DNA of 64,000 bases from BS750m-G69 sp964441235 (GCA_964441235.1 CAYTUQ010000004.1:81596-145595), one strand, 5' to 3'. Shown: positions 28,262-38,258, counted from the stretch's first letter. Made by a program: numbers and translations. The notes: a model not told the origin generated them from the letters alone.

Positions 28262-30142
28262 CTATTCCTGTACGTTTTTTAAATGTCTACTTAAATATTT
28301 TGTGTATTCGGAACCAGGGGATATCCTTTCTAATTTTTTATAGTACATCTGAGCCGCTTTTATATTATTCGAAAATAAATAAGCTCTGGATAGATTAAAT
28401 AAAAGTTGAGAATCATTTTTTCCTTGGTTGTGCGCTTTTTCCATAAATTTTATTGCTTTATGGTAATCCTTATTTCTCAGATAAATCTGTCCACACCACT
28501 TATTTGCAAAAAATGAATCCTTATATTTTAATGACATAAGCAGTACCTGCAAAGCCTTATCATATTCAGTCATGTGCAATAGTACTTTAGCGGCTTCAGT
28601 ATAAAACATCGTTTCGTCCGGAACTGTATAGTATAATGCCTGATATTCCATGAATGCGTTTTCTAAATCACCTAATTTTTTATAATGTTTCGCCATATCC
28701 TGATGAGCAACTTCTAATCCATAATCCGGATTTTTAATATAATTTAATGCAATTTTCTCGATTTCATTATTAGGAACATAGGACTGTAAGAAAATATTGA
28801 TAGTACCTTCCTTTTTAAACGGCCAACCAGCTTTGAGTTGTTTTATTATTAATACTCCATAAACACTATCGAGTTCTGTATATCCCCAGTTTTTTCTATA
28901 ATATTTGCTGTCGTTTTTATTACTCCAATTATCAGATATGAAATTATTTTCCATCATTCCATTATAAAAGGCATCTGCCATCAGGAAATAACCATCAATA
29001 TTTGGATGAAGATGATCAATCATTAAATTATTGCCTATTAATTTATTTTCTGATTCATTCTCAAAATATTTTTTCAATCTCACTACAGGTACGTTGTATT
29101 TTTCTGAGACGTTATCAATTACGTTATTAAATTCTTCAGTAGCTCGAAATCTTAATGCATCAAGGTCTTTTGCATTGTAATATTTCTCTTTTGCTTCTTG
29201 GATTTTTCCTTCATCCTCTAATTTCACAGCCTCTTTATAAATATTTATTACTTCAGGAAAAGAATCAGTACTTATTGATACGAATGGTTCGATATCTTTA
29301 ATATTGCTAACCAGTTCACCTATAATTATATCTACATTCTCTTTTTTTATTTTTTTGAAAATTAGTTCAAGATTTTCTTCAAATTGCTTTTTGCCAAGAT
29401 TGTACAATTTACTTTTATACGGTATTTCTTTATCACCAATTATTCTAGCCATAAGTGTATTGGACTCATCCTTTATATCATCATCAGTAAAGATATTTCC
29501 AATAAATTTCCGAATATTTTCTAATATGTCTCTTAACAATAAGAAAATTTTAAATTTTGTCAATTTCAAATAAGTTCTTGTTATAAAAGGAATCTTACCA
29601 AAAGATTCCATTGACGCTACTCCCAGCGCGCCGTAAAATTCATTATGCCCGGCATAAACTAGTAAAGCATCTGGTTTCTCTTCTAAAATCTCATCTATAA
29701 AATCCAACATAGTATAGCTATTTACCGCTGACATTGCTGTATTAATCAGTTCGATATGCTTTTCAGGGAAAGAATCACCCAATCTTTTCTCTAATATTCT
29801 TGAAAAAGTAAGATTATTACCATAAGGGAATCCAGCAGCTGTTGATCCACCTAAAACAAAAATTCTATATCCATTTATAGGTTTTTCCTTTAGGAAAATA
29901 TCTTTAGGAGGTGTAGGATATGTATATTGCATATAAAAATATCTTTTTGCCACATTAGGATTACATCTTTTATATTTAGAGAAATCCCCTTCCATTGATA
30001 TAAATAGTTCTTGATTGCCCCCATAATTAAAAATGTGGAGGCAAAATTCAAAAATAATTATTATTAAAATTGGCAGTACTGTAGTTATTGAAGTAAAAAT
30101 TGCCTTTTTTTTATGAGATAAAGTAGTAATATTCTTCTCCAT
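28262..30142 (-). CDS. Membrane-anchored SGNH/GDSL hydrolase with C-terminal TPRs (paralogue 1)
   Basis: A 626-residue protein with the same layout as the gene downstream: membrane helix (about 14-36), block I RIFVLGGSTAAGF (Ser about 100), block III LLVYAGHNEFYG, and C-terminal IDHLHPNIDGYFLMADAFY with the standard Asp-x-x-His. TPR-like repeats fill the last 170 residues (HYKKLGDLENAFMEYQALYY). Similarity runs the whole length, so the pair arose by tandem duplication. More AT-rich than paralogue 2. Likely periplasmic, acting on an imported or envelope glycan; substrate unknown. Confidence 0.78.
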   Translation of the reverse strand: MEKNITTLSHKKKAIFTSITTVLPILIIIIFEFCLHIFNYGGNQELFISMEGDFSKYKRCNPNVAKRYFYMQYTYPTPPKDIFLKEKPINGYRIFVLGGSTAAGFPYGNNLTFSRILEKRLGDSFPEKHIELINTAMSAVNSYTMLDFIDEILEEKPDALLVYAGHNEFYGALGVASMESFGKIPFITRTYLKLTKFKIFLLLRDILENIRKFIGNIFTDDDIKDESNTLMARIIGDKEIPYKSKLYNLGKKQFEENLELIFKKIKKENVDIIIGELVSNIKDIEPFVSISTDSFPEVINIYKEAVKLEDEGKIQEAKEKYYNAKDLDALRFRATEEFNNVIDNVSEKYNVPVVRLKKYFENESENKLIGNNLMIDHLHPNIDGYFLMADAFYNGMMENNFISDNWSNKNDSKYYRKNWGYTELDSVYGVLIIKQLKAGWPFKKEGTINIFLQSYVPNNEIEKIALNYIKNPDYGLEVAHQDMAKHYKKLGDLENAFMEYQALYYTVPDETMFYTEAAKVLLHMTEYDKALQVLLMSLKYKDSFFANKWCGQIYLRNKDYHKAIKFMEKAHNQGKNDSQLLFNLSRAYLFSNNIKAAQMYYKKLERISPGSEYTKYLSRHLKNVQE

Positions 30143-30162
30143 AATAGAAATGTAATTCTATA

Positions 30163-30240
30163 TTTATACCTTATCGGTTTGCGTGTTTCGGCTTTGCCGA
30201 ATTCGTATAAGCGTAGCGAACCACAAACACGCTGTTATAC
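30163..30240. other. attC-like imperfect palindrome
   Basis: Arms GCGTGTTT and AAACACGC enclose a smaller hairpin (TTCGGC...GCCGAA); the right end reads GCTGTTATACGCC. Size and layout recall an attC site, but the GATTCGTTA motif is missing. It lies about 20 bp upstream of the first SGNH gene. Confidence 0.35.
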
Positions 30241-30520
30241 GCCGTTGCGCTGTTGCAAACCTCATTGCAAATATCAAATTGCAAAATGCAAATTGCAAAT
30301 TATTTTTCCTTTGCTGTTACTATTGATTTGGCAATGATATTTGCCAATTCTTTGGCTTCTTGCATAAGCACCTCCAAACTTCGGGTTGTAATCAGGTTCG
30401 ACTTTTTTATCAAGCGTAACCAATAAAGAGACTCTCGCAATTCTTTTAATACTACCTGTAATCAGGCAACTGCCTGATCAGCACGACTTGTCGCTTCGCT
30501 CCATTGAAAAATGAAAATTG

Positions 30521-30544
30521 CTCCGAAGGAGTTCCTGCGGAACA
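30521..30544. repeat. Two adjacent 11-bp mini-palindromes
   Basis: CTCCGAAGGAG directly followed by TTCCTGCGGAA. Same design as the units at 13756-13790 and in the integrase remnant: short YYCC/GGRR arms around a free 3-base centre. Confidence 0.55.
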
Positions 30545-30640
30545 AAATGCAAAAGTCAAATTTATTCTGTTCTGGTCCTTCGCAGGCTCAGGACATGCTT
30601 TTTTGATATTTTAATTTCATTTTGCATTTTAATATTCTTG

Positions 30641-30670
30641 CCCCGTTAGATATGAAATTATCTAACGGGG
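30641..30670. repeat. Perfect inverted repeat (10-10-10)
   Basis: CCCCGTTAGA, a 10-base loop and TCTAACGGGG. It supplies the stop codon of the N-terminal piece of the broken four-helix-bundle gene, so it may have been inserted there. Confidence 0.5.
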
Positions 30671-30965
30671 TGAAAGTTTTTCACTTTGTATTGAGCAATA
30701 GCATCTATATCGTCCAACTGCAGTCTTGTTAAGTTGAACAACTAACTTGATAGCTTTAGCAGCAAAATCTAATAATCGTTCTGAAAGGTCATTTCTTCTA
30801 TTTTTCATTTTTCAATTTGCAATGAGCAATGGTGTATAACAGGGCTAATTACGATCAAAACTTTTATGAGTCCCCCTTTAAACAAGCATTTTTTAAAGAT
30901 TTCATGTCTAAAATTTTCAATACTTCCAGAAATGTTAAAAATAGTTTAATTAACTTTCCAATTAT

Positions 30966-31096
30966 GAGTCCACTTAAAAAAGTATTTTTTATATTCTTGT
31001 CATGTTGAGCACAGTCGAAACATCTTCGGTAGAAATGAATAATATTCTTCGACTGAGCTCAGAATGACACCATTTTGACCTTTTTTAAGTGGACTC
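30966..31096. mobile_element. 131-bp MITE-like element with 16-bp perfect terminal inverted repeats
   Basis: The ends GAGTCCACTTAAAAAA and TTTTTTAAGTGGACTC are perfect inverted partners. Nested inside is a second inverted pair, GTCATGTTGAGCACAGTCGAA and TTCGACTGAGCTCAGAATGAC (18 of 21 match). The inner pair belongs to a hairpin type common in many environmental bacterial genomes. No coding content; any transposase would act from elsewhere. Confidence 0.6.
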
Positions 31097-31189
31097 AATT
31101 ATATAATTCATAAAGTCTCTGACTAAAAAACTCATTTCCCTCATTAGAGATTTCCATGGGATAAGTAGACTCATTATTTAATAACCGCC

Positions 31190-31241
31190 TAAAATGAAAA
31201 TGGCGCCTGCATCTAAAACAAAATTTATCTACAGACGCCAT
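31190..31241 (-). terminator. Intrinsic terminator after the CBM9 gene
   Basis: On the minus strand ATGGCGTCTG and CAGGCGCCAT form a stem with one bulge and a 20-base loop, followed by TTTTCATTTT. It starts 17 bp after the stop of the CBM9 protein and likely ends the LacI/TonB transcript. Confidence 0.7.
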
Positions 31242-31257
31242 TATTGAGACAATTTAA

Positions 31258-32901
31258 CTACTTCAACAATAACATTTTTTTAGTGACAGTATTCGATTTC
31301 GTTTCAAGTGTATAGAAATAAATTCCGCTTGGAAGACTTGAACCATTAAATTTCAATTTGTAATTACGTCCAGGTGATGCAATATCATGATATAGAGTTT
31401 CAACTCTTTCACCTAACATATTGTAAACATTGATTCGAGCCAATCCTTTTTCCTTTACTGAAAAACTAATATTAGTTGTTGGATTGAACGGATTAGGATA
31501 GTTCTGATTTAATTTAAGATCTTTTACAACAGTTCCTTCATCCTCAATACCTACTCCTTTACCAACTAATACAGCTGTCCCAAAAACTGAAGGAGTATTC
31601 CATGCAACTCCGCTTGTTGTCCACCAATGCCTTACTATTTCTCTACCTTCTCCATCATTGTCAGCACTACTAATTTCAAATCCTATTTCCTGCTCATTTA
31701 GTAATGGGCAAAAATCACCTAATGTACCAGTAGGTAACTTTACCTCTAGATTCCAGCCGAGATCCCAGTCGCTCCATACATACTCATTACCGGCAGGCCC
31801 GGCATTATTAACATCCTTATAGACCCATCTCCACTGTGTATCATTGGCATCATACTCACTGCCCTTAGAGTTATCTCCATCAAAGAACAATTCAACACAG
31901 TCATTATTCCACGGATCAGACGCCGAGGTATCAGCAATATCATCGTAACTTTTTACAAATACATACAGAGCATCTTCATTCCACATGGTTTTAAAGCTGA
32001 ATTGTTTATCTACCGATGTAGTTAAGATTGTATCTCGTGCTGCACCACCTTCAACTTCATTATCACTAAGTTCAGCTACTCCGTCATCAAACCATCCGTC
32101 ATCCTCTGACATTATTCCATCGATTGTTGGACTTTCTTCTGTATACGGTATATGAAGTACACTTTCGACCTGTTGAACATCCTCTCCAAGAAGAACAGCT
32201 GTTCCAAAAACTGAAGGAGTATTCCATGCAATTCCGCTTGTTGTCCACCAGTGTTGCACTCTTTCTCTACCTTCTCCATCATTGTCAGCATTACTGACTT
32301 CAAAACCTATTTCCTGTTCCTCTTGCAATGGGCAATAGTCGCCTGATACGTCGGCAGGTAGTGCTATTTCAAGATTAAATCCTTCAGGGGTATCCCTCCA
32401 TGCATATACATTACCGGCAGGCCCGGCATTATTAACATCCTTATAGACCCATCTCCACTGTGCATCATTAGCATCATACTCACTGCCCTTAGAATTATCT
32501 CCATCAAAGAACAATTCAACACAGTCGTTATTCCACGGATCAGACGCCGAGGTATCAGCAACATCATCTACTACTTCTATGAATATATAGAGATTATCTT
32601 CATCCCACATTGCTCTGGATCTTGTGAAATGTTCATTAATGGATAGATCCGGACCTATTAATGGCTCACCACTTGCCGTAGTATCAGTGCCTCCTGCTTC
32701 AAGTGAATCCATCCTTGTAGCCGTAACACATTTCCAAACATCATCCAATGCGCCGTCTATTTCAGGTGCTTCTAAAGTGTAGGGAATCAATAATACACCA
32801 TCTGCATCTTGAGTAGTAACTTCTGCATTTAAGCTACCCGTTACAATTACTACAAATGAAATCAAGGTCGCAACAAATATTAACTTTGATATCAACTTCA
32901 T
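31258..32901 (-). CDS. Secreted protein with two CBM9-like domains and T9SS sorting domain
   Basis: A 547-residue protein with signal peptide (MKLISKLIFVATLISFVVIV). Two tandem domains of about 200 residues each (about 35-240 and 245-445) share long identical stretches (DPWNNDCVELFFDGDNSKGS; HWWTTSG.AWNTPSVFGTAVL), the pattern of CBM9/DOMON-like sugar-binding domains. The end has LNQNYPNPFNPTTNISFSV and LPSGIYFYTLE. I chose the ATG at 32901, 4 bp after GGAGGATAAA's core, over a start 12 bp upstream. It probably binds a polysaccharide at the cell surface for the adjacent TonB receptor. Confidence 0.88.
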   Translation of the reverse strand: MKLISKLIFVATLISFVVIVTGSLNAEVTTQDADGVLLIPYTLEAPEIDGALDDVWKCVTATRMDSLEAGGTDTTASGEPLIGPDLSINEHFTRSRAMWDEDNLYIFIEVVDDVADTSASDPWNNDCVELFFDGDNSKGSEYDANDAQWRWVYKDVNNAGPAGNVYAWRDTPEGFNLEIALPADVSGDYCPLQEEQEIGFEVSNADNDGEGRERVQHWWTTSGIAWNTPSVFGTAVLLGEDVQQVESVLHIPYTEESPTIDGIMSEDDGWFDDGVAELSDNEVEGGAARDTILTTSVDKQFSFKTMWNEDALYVFVKSYDDIADTSASDPWNNDCVELFFDGDNSKGSEYDANDTQWRWVYKDVNNAGPAGNEYVWSDWDLGWNLEVKLPTGTLGDFCPLLNEQEIGFEISSADNDGEGREIVRHWWTTSGVAWNTPSVFGTAVLVGKGVGIEDEGTVVKDLKLNQNYPNPFNPTTNISFSVKEKGLARINVYNMLGERVETLYHDIASPGRNYKLKFNGSSLPSGIYFYTLETKSNTVTKKMLLLK

Positions 32902-32949
32902 TTTATCCTCCATAATTTAAAAAAGTTAAGTGATTACAATTTTTCGCGC

Positions 32950-32986
32950 AGTCCCTTTCTTCATATATTCTATGGAAAAAGGGACT
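32950..32986. promoter_or_regulatory. Hairpin in the 200-bp gap upstream of the CBM9 gene
   Basis: AGTCCCTTT and AAAGGGACT arms enclose about 19 bases, 50 bp upstream of the CBM9 start. It may be a partial terminator or an mRNA-stabilising hairpin that sets different levels for this last gene. Poor T run, so the role is uncertain. Confidence 0.4.
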
Positions 32987-33102
32987 ATTCAAATTAACTT
33001 GTTACAATCTGACATATTCTACCTCCTTTCTTTTTTGTCTTTTGTTTAAAATACTTACTTGAACCAAATTAACTGCACTAAATTTCGATTCTACTATCCT
33101 TC

Positions 33103-34359
33103 TCAGAAAAGCCCCATATCTACACGAAAAATACGGTAAGGTCTGTCATCAGCCGCATCCGCAGCATTTACACCAATTGTTTTCCCTCTATTAATATACA
33201 TGTATCTACCATTTGTTTCCCAGGCGAATTGGTCAGCCGTTGGTTCAAGTATATCTCTATTAAAATACATTGACATTGCCTCACAACTACCATCAGGATG
33301 CACTACAGCAAAAGGGTCTGTCGTATTAACATTAGTGCCTGTATTTTTTATCCCAACAATTAAATCACCGCGTGAGTCAAAGGTTATTGATGTGAACTCA
33401 TTTTCAGAAAACTCCCCGGCATCAGCCCAATCAAAATAAACATGCTTTTCACCAAGACTTCCACCACTTTTTATTTCATTTCTCCATATAGCCCAGCTCC
33501 CTGAATATTTGATAGCCAAATAAACATAGCCGCTATATACTTTAACCGATAAGATATCATAATCATCAGTATATCCTCCAATAAGAGTACATTCTCCTTC
33601 CGAATTTATACGAACCAAACCCTTATCCGCTCCACCATATAAATAATAATTACCACCTCCATCGTCAAAAAAATCAAAATAAGCGATATCTTTATCTGGT
33701 TTTGCCCACTCTGTTGCCACCGCAGTATTCGCATCCAATTTATATATAATGTCATCATCTACCGCTACATATAATTTACCGTCTGGTCCAAATTTTATAT
33801 CTGTAAGACGTCGGAAAGCTCTACTTAACTGAGCACCAACTTGTTCATACTTTGAATTGCTTAAAACTTTATATAAATATCTACCAATTGTAACATATAG
33901 ATCATTATCCTTACTCACTGCTATACCTGTAATATCGTTTACCTCATTTCTAAAATCTCCAAAAGGAATTTCTACTTCTGTTATTTTATATCCTGGAAAT
34001 TTCCCTACCCCATTATATCTATTAGGTACAACTACTTTTACATCAGCTGAATCTGAAAATATATTGGGTCTGTAAAACACTATTTCTGATTCAGAAGCTG
34101 ATTTAACATCCATAAGTTGATTTTTATAGTAGACTATATTTGAATCCTTTATAGGAGAAAAATTTTCTCCAAGTATTATTATTTCGTTCACTCCGCCAAT
34201 TGCAGAGTCGGGGTCAACATTTTCTATAGTAGGTGGTAGTCCATAGTCCACATCCGGGTTCCAAATCGCAGGAGGTATATTTTGTTCACAGCTAATAATT
34301 ATCAACATTACAATAAAAGTTGAAGTTATGGTAATTTTAAAATTATGACTAAATAGCAT
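33103..34359 (-). CDS. Lipoprotein with IPT/TIG domain and beta-propeller
   Basis: A 418-residue protein. Lipobox IISC (Cys about residue 24). Residues about 42-125 form an IPT/TIG-like domain (PPTIENVDPDSAIGGVNEIIILGENFS), and the rest has NHL/SMP-30-like propeller blades (ITGIAVSKDNDLYVTIG, DIKFGPDGKLYVAVD, SITFDSRGDLIVGI). Likely exposed on the outer membrane and taking part in glycan binding with the TonB receptor; in this lineage such lipoproteins may fill the place of SusD/SusE, which is inference. It follows the PorV-like gene by 15 bp. Confidence 0.8.
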   Translation of the reverse strand: MLFSHNFKITITSTFIVMLIIISCEQNIPPAIWNPDVDYGLPPTIENVDPDSAIGGVNEIIILGENFSPIKDSNIVYYKNQLMDVKSASESEIVFYRPNIFSDSADVKVVVPNRYNGVGKFPGYKITEVEIPFGDFRNEVNDITGIAVSKDNDLYVTIGRYLYKVLSNSKYEQVGAQLSRAFRRLTDIKFGPDGKLYVAVDDDIIYKLDANTAVATEWAKPDKDIAYFDFFDDGGGNYYLYGGADKGLVRINSEGECTLIGGYTDDYDILSVKVYSGYVYLAIKYSGSWAIWRNEIKSGGSLGEKHVYFDWADAGEFSENEFTSITFDSRGDLIVGIKNTGTNVNTTDPFAVVHPDGSCEAMSMYFNRDILEPTADQFAWETNGRYMYINRGKTIGVNAADAADDRPYRIFRVDMGLF

Positions 34360-34374
34360 ATTTCCACCTATTAT

Positions 34375-35361
34375 TTATAACGAAAAACGAACTGTAAATT
34401 GGCTGACATTTCCAAATACTCCAAAGGGTATAACGGCATAATCAACAGCAATGCCGAATTTCCTGATACCTGCACCGAAAGATATATCATTTTCATCATT
34501 GCCAATTATATATCCGCCCCGTAGGCTAAGTATATCCAAAAAAGAATAATCCACCCCAATTTTGATCTGTTCATCATGAGAACGAGGATGTGTTGCATCT
34601 ATTGCCATTAGCAGACTATTTCTACTGTTTGGTTTAATGATATCCATTAAATCCATTGAAATACCAATTGTAAAATTTAGTGGAAGCTGAAAACTTTCTT
34701 TCTCATATTTAATATCGTTTGAAAAGTTTTTGACTGACATTCCAAAAGCGAGACTTTTAAAACCTGTTTCCAAATATGTTCCAAAGTCGAATGCTATACT
34801 ACCGGCATTTTCATTATTTAACTCCAATGAATCATTCTTTTCTATCACTGTTACACACTTCCCCAAATACTGATGAGTTGATCTTATATGAGTACCGATT
34901 GACAATTTATCATTAAGCCTTTTAGCATATCCAACACCTAAGGCTAAAGCCGAGGGCTCAAAAATCTCTGTATCATAATACCCTTCACTATTAGCCCAAT
35001 TGATAGTTCCCTGTAATTCTCCATAATTAACAGATTGCAGGGAAAGACCAAAAACTCCAAAGTTTCCCGCACTGGGTTGTATGCATATACTAATAGTAGT
35101 ATGCTTAATATCCGCAATCCATGAATTATTACTAAAGGTTATATCGAAAAAGCCCTCTGTTTTAGCCATTGTTGCTGGATTATAAAAAAGGGAGCTGGAA
35201 TTCCCTTCCACTGTAGTCATAGCTTCTCCCATGGCAGTTGCTCTGGCATCTGATTTAACACTTAAAAACTGAAATCCAGTTTGAGCTATTTTTTCTTTGC
35301 CAAATAATAATAATGGAAACAGAAATATTATCACTGATACTAATTTTACTATTTTTTTCAT
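34375..35361 (-). CDS. PorV/PorQ-family outer-membrane protein
   Basis: A 328-residue protein with a signal peptide (MKKIVKLVSVIIFLFPLLLF) and the family's N-terminal pattern TGFQFLSVKSDARATAMGEA then SSSLFYNPATMA. The remainder is a FadL-like beta barrel ending in the aromatic FTVRFSL. PorV is a shuttle or attachment partner of T9SS; PorV-like paralogues are often encoded beside TonB receptors and T9SS cargo, as here. It may serve the T9SS-tagged proteins of this operon. Confidence 0.83.
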   Translation of the reverse strand: MKKIVKLVSVIIFLFPLLLFGKEKIAQTGFQFLSVKSDARATAMGEAMTTVEGNSSSLFYNPATMAKTEGFFDITFSNNSWIADIKHTTISICIQPSAGNFGVFGLSLQSVNYGELQGTINWANSEGYYDTEIFEPSALALGVGYAKRLNDKLSIGTHIRSTHQYLGKCVTVIEKNDSLELNNENAGSIAFDFGTYLETGFKSLAFGMSVKNFSNDIKYEKESFQLPLNFTIGISMDLMDIIKPNSRNSLLMAIDATHPRSHDEQIKIGVDYSFLDILSLRGGYIIGNDENDISFGAGIRKFGIAVDYAVIPFGVFGNVSQFTVRFSL

Positions 35362-35399
35362 AATCCTAGTATCTCCTTTTTGTTATTTCTACTAATTTA

Positions 35400-36101
35400 T
35401 TATTCACCATAGAGCATTACTAATCTAAAATTATTACCTAAACCGGGATCAGAAACATGTAAATGGATTAAATAGGATTTCTGGTTAATTTCATATTTAT
35501 CCTTATTTCTAATCTTACAAATTGGATGTCTATTGGTTGCACCACCTGTAGTATCTACCACGACACAAGCATATTTCTCTATTGTTTCTAATGATATTGT
35601 CGAAGGTAGTAGGTTAGCTTTTTCACCATTACTATTATAAAAATCTATACTAATATTGGCGTTAAGATTTAATGCTGTTAGGTCCCATGTGGTAAAGCAA
35701 TATAGATATCCACTTTCTCCTGAATTAAAAAATACATAACTATCTTCACTATCTTTACTATGGTTTATTAAAACAGTGGTATCAGTGTAAACAGTGTCTA
35801 ACTTGACTTTTAGTGAGTCGAAATTTCCAGCAATAATTATAGAATCACTCGAATCTGCCCACGCATCGCTAACAAGGGTATTAATTATATATGGATTAGC
35901 AGAATGGTATAATGCTTTGTCACTTAATGTATCTACCAAATTTCTTGTTAAATAATAATAGGCATTTGCATCTAATTCAGAAACAGGCGCCTTTTCAAGC
36001 TCCTGGTATTGCTCAGGTAAAAAGTCCTCACAACTCAATAAAATTAATAATGTTATAAATACTGAAATAATATTAAACTTCTCTTTAGTTAAAATTCTCA
36101 T
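35400..36101 (-). CDS. Hypothetical lipoprotein in the TonB operon
   Basis: A 233-residue protein with lipobox ILLSC (Cys about residue 24, then EDFLPEQYQELEKAP). The rest is beta-rich, including YLYCFTTWDLTALNLNANIS and a possible fold repeat; no family recognised. Sandwiched between the FN3 protein (21 bp upstream) and the PorV-like gene (38 bp downstream) on the same strand, so it is probably an outer-membrane lipoprotein partner in uptake. Confidence 0.75.
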   Translation of the reverse strand: MRILTKEKFNIISVFITLLILLSCEDFLPEQYQELEKAPVSELDANAYYYLTRNLVDTLSDKALYHSANPYIINTLVSDAWADSSDSIIIAGNFDSLKVKLDTVYTDTTVLINHSKDSEDSYVFFNSGESGYLYCFTTWDLTALNLNANISIDFYNSNGEKANLLPSTISLETIEKYACVVVDTTGGATNRHPICKIRNKDKYEINQKSYLIHLHVSDPGLGNNFRLVMLYGE

Positions 36102-36122
36102 ATTCGTTCCCCCATCCTTTTA

Positions 36123-38258
36123 TCATCGGATAATTACAAATTTGCGGATGGTATTCTCTCCTTTTTTAAATCCATCCCCATCCTTTGTCACTTCGAAATA
36201 TGCAATATAAAGACCACTCACTACCAGCTGTTCTGACGAGGTTAGCGAATCCCATAATTCATCCCCACTTGTATCAGTATGGTTGATAGTCTTAACTAAA
36301 TCCCCTCTTTCTGTATATATCTTTATTACGCAATATGGTGGTAATCCATAAAAAGCCAGTCTGTCAGGTGTATCCAAGCCAAATTGCATTTTTCTTGCTC
36401 TTATATTATAAGGATTTGGTACTATACGAAGATCATCAAAATTCTTTCCCGCTTCTCTTTTTAAACTAGCAGGTAAATTCGTCATTGTATAAAATTTACT
36501 ACTTTCCAGGGGTATTCCTGTTTGGTAATCATTTTGCGAGCCATCATCCTTAGTTACAATATAATAATAATAGTCGAATCCTCTTTTGGGACTTGTATCT
36601 ATATATTCATTAACACTATTATCACAAGACCATATCATTTGATAAATATTACAGGGGTCGCCTTCTGTACGATAGATTCGGTAGCCATTAAAATATGTCC
36701 AGTCTTCAGCACTATTTGACCATCTTAGCGTAATTTGATTTCCTCCTGCTTCCACAAAAAATTCATCTGGAGGGGGAGGTGGCTGTGGTATAGATTTATT
36801 CTCATTATAAATCTTATTATAAGTATCAATCGCTCTTCTAAATGTTTGCATTAAAGAATCTTCCCCTGTCCAAACACATTCGTTTTTATATTCATTGCGA
36901 TCATTTGTTGTACCTCCTACAGGAAGAGTAAAAGGGGCTAAGTTATTAAACCAATTATATGTGATAACTCTGTTTAATGGTCTATCTATACCTGCAACAG
37001 CTTCAGCTAATACAATACGAACACTATCGCCGGGTTCAAGTGTATAACCCGTGAATCCCTGGCCCTGGATATAACCCCCGGCATCATCACCCCACAAATT
37101 GGCAAAACTTTCAACAACTTGTTCCGCATGTGTTTGTTCAGGGTGTCCAGCAGTACAAAATTGATAGAGACGAGTCATATGTTCTTTATTATATTGATCA
37201 ATTCCTGATTGTGCATCCCTGTCTGCACCAAGAAACTTTGTAGTTGTAGGTTGATTTCTATCATTCTCTTTATTGTCTGCAGCTTTATCTGCATGAAGTG
37301 TAACCGTTCCGACAAAACCCACACCAGACATAATTGTACCATTATCATGGTCAGGATGTCCCACATCCTCATCCCAACCGGGACTTTGTGAATGAGGGCC
37401 ATACCATGAATATTGAGCATTAAAATCTACGGGGATATTATGAAAATATGTGTTACTTCTTCCAACATTGGGACCTACGCAATGGTTTACCGCATTTCTA
37501 CCCCAGTTTATGCCGCTATATGCGCACCACTCTTCTTCAATTGACTCCTTAGCAAAAGCATATCTGTACTGGAAGTGAAAAACCACATCGTTTAATGTAG
37601 GAACAGGCTCCATTATATGCTCTTCTCTGTCGTATATTCCAGTATTTTTGAATATATATTCATAAATAAAATAATTATTATGATTTTGTTGAGAAAATGC
37701 CAGAATTTTACGAGTAATATCAACTCCCATTGAACTATGTAATTTGTTTACTATCATTCTGTCAGCTATTAGATCAAGATTTATCTCATCTAATTTATCT
37801 CTATATTCCATATCAGTTGCGGGTACTCCATCTACATAAACTTTAGGATGGTCATACTTTCCAACCAATTTGAATTCATAAGGCATTAATTGATTCAACA
37901 AGTTTACAGCCCTTGGACCAGCTGCGACTACTTTATGAGGATAAGTTTCTCCCGTTACAGGATCAGCAAAATTTGTTGTTCCAATATGTAGTGCTTTAGA
38001 GGCACAGTGCTGTTTCCATTCATACTGTGCCCTATACCTTAAACCATCATTCTGATCCTCTTGAAGAACCGCAGTAATTCTTTCTCTTCTTCCATATTCA
38101 GCTTCTGCTCCACCATTTGCAAACCAGTTTTGTAGATCCCCAACCATCATCCATTTAATCTCTTTTGGTCCGGTAGTAACTTGAGTATAACCAAAGTTTT
38201 GAAACAAAAGGAAAAGGAATAAAACTAAAAGTGGCTTTTTCTTCATTCTCATCTTCAA
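36123..38258 (-). CDS. Secreted protein with FN3 domain and T9SS-like C-terminus
   Basis: A 711-residue protein with signal peptide (MKMRMKKKPLLVLFLFLLFQNFGYTQ). Residues 30-500 are not recognised but contain many aromatic residues and His/Asn pairs. About 510-600 is an FN3-like domain (FFVEAGGNQITLRWSNS...GYRIYRTEGDP). The end (about 615-711) has LRIVPNPYN and VIKIYTERGDLVKTI, ending FVIIR, the FlgD-like sorting fold. It comes directly after the TonB receptor (12 bp), the position SusD has in Bacteroidota, and may do a comparable job. Confidence 0.78.
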   Translation of the reverse strand: MKMRMKKKPLLVLFLFLLFQNFGYTQVTTGPKEIKWMMVGDLQNWFANGGAEAEYGRRERITAVLQEDQNDGLRYRAQYEWKQHCASKALHIGTTNFADPVTGETYPHKVVAAGPRAVNLLNQLMPYEFKLVGKYDHPKVYVDGVPATDMEYRDKLDEINLDLIADRMIVNKLHSSMGVDITRKILAFSQQNHNNYFIYEYIFKNTGIYDREEHIMEPVPTLNDVVFHFQYRYAFAKESIEEEWCAYSGINWGRNAVNHCVGPNVGRSNTYFHNIPVDFNAQYSWYGPHSQSPGWDEDVGHPDHDNGTIMSGVGFVGTVTLHADKAADNKENDRNQPTTTKFLGADRDAQSGIDQYNKEHMTRLYQFCTAGHPEQTHAEQVVESFANLWGDDAGGYIQGQGFTGYTLEPGDSVRIVLAEAVAGIDRPLNRVITYNWFNNLAPFTLPVGGTTNDRNEYKNECVWTGEDSLMQTFRRAIDTYNKIYNENKSIPQPPPPPDEFFVEAGGNQITLRWSNSAEDWTYFNGYRIYRTEGDPCNIYQMIWSCDNSVNEYIDTSPKRGFDYYYYIVTKDDGSQNDYQTGIPLESSKFYTMTNLPASLKREAGKNFDDLRIVPNPYNIRARKMQFGLDTPDRLAFYGLPPYCVIKIYTERGDLVKTINHTDTSGDELWDSLTSSEQLVVSGLYIAYFEVTKDGDGFKKGENTIRKFVIIR

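Larger units (their letters stand above)
30300..30808 (-). pseudogene. Four-helix-bundle (23S rRNA IVP family) protein, broken
   Basis: The start piece is at 30662-30808: MKNRRNDLSERLLDFAAKAI then KLVVQLNKTAVGRYR, the first helix and turn of the family, after which the frame departs to a stop. The end piece is at 30300-30470: LQVVLKELRESLYWLRLIKK then LEVLMQEAKELANIIAKSI and a stop. About 190 bp of foreign or decayed sequence separates them. An 18-bp perfect palindrome (30461-30478, ATCAGGCA-AC-TGCCTGAT) creates an in-frame stop exactly where the family has four other residues. The gene is dead. Confidence 0.8.

Noticed and set aside
36123..38258. 711-residue secreted protein considered as SusD
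   Set aside because: No lipobox, no SusD-like helical repeats visible, and it has an FN3 domain and T9SS-type tail; only its position is SusD-like.
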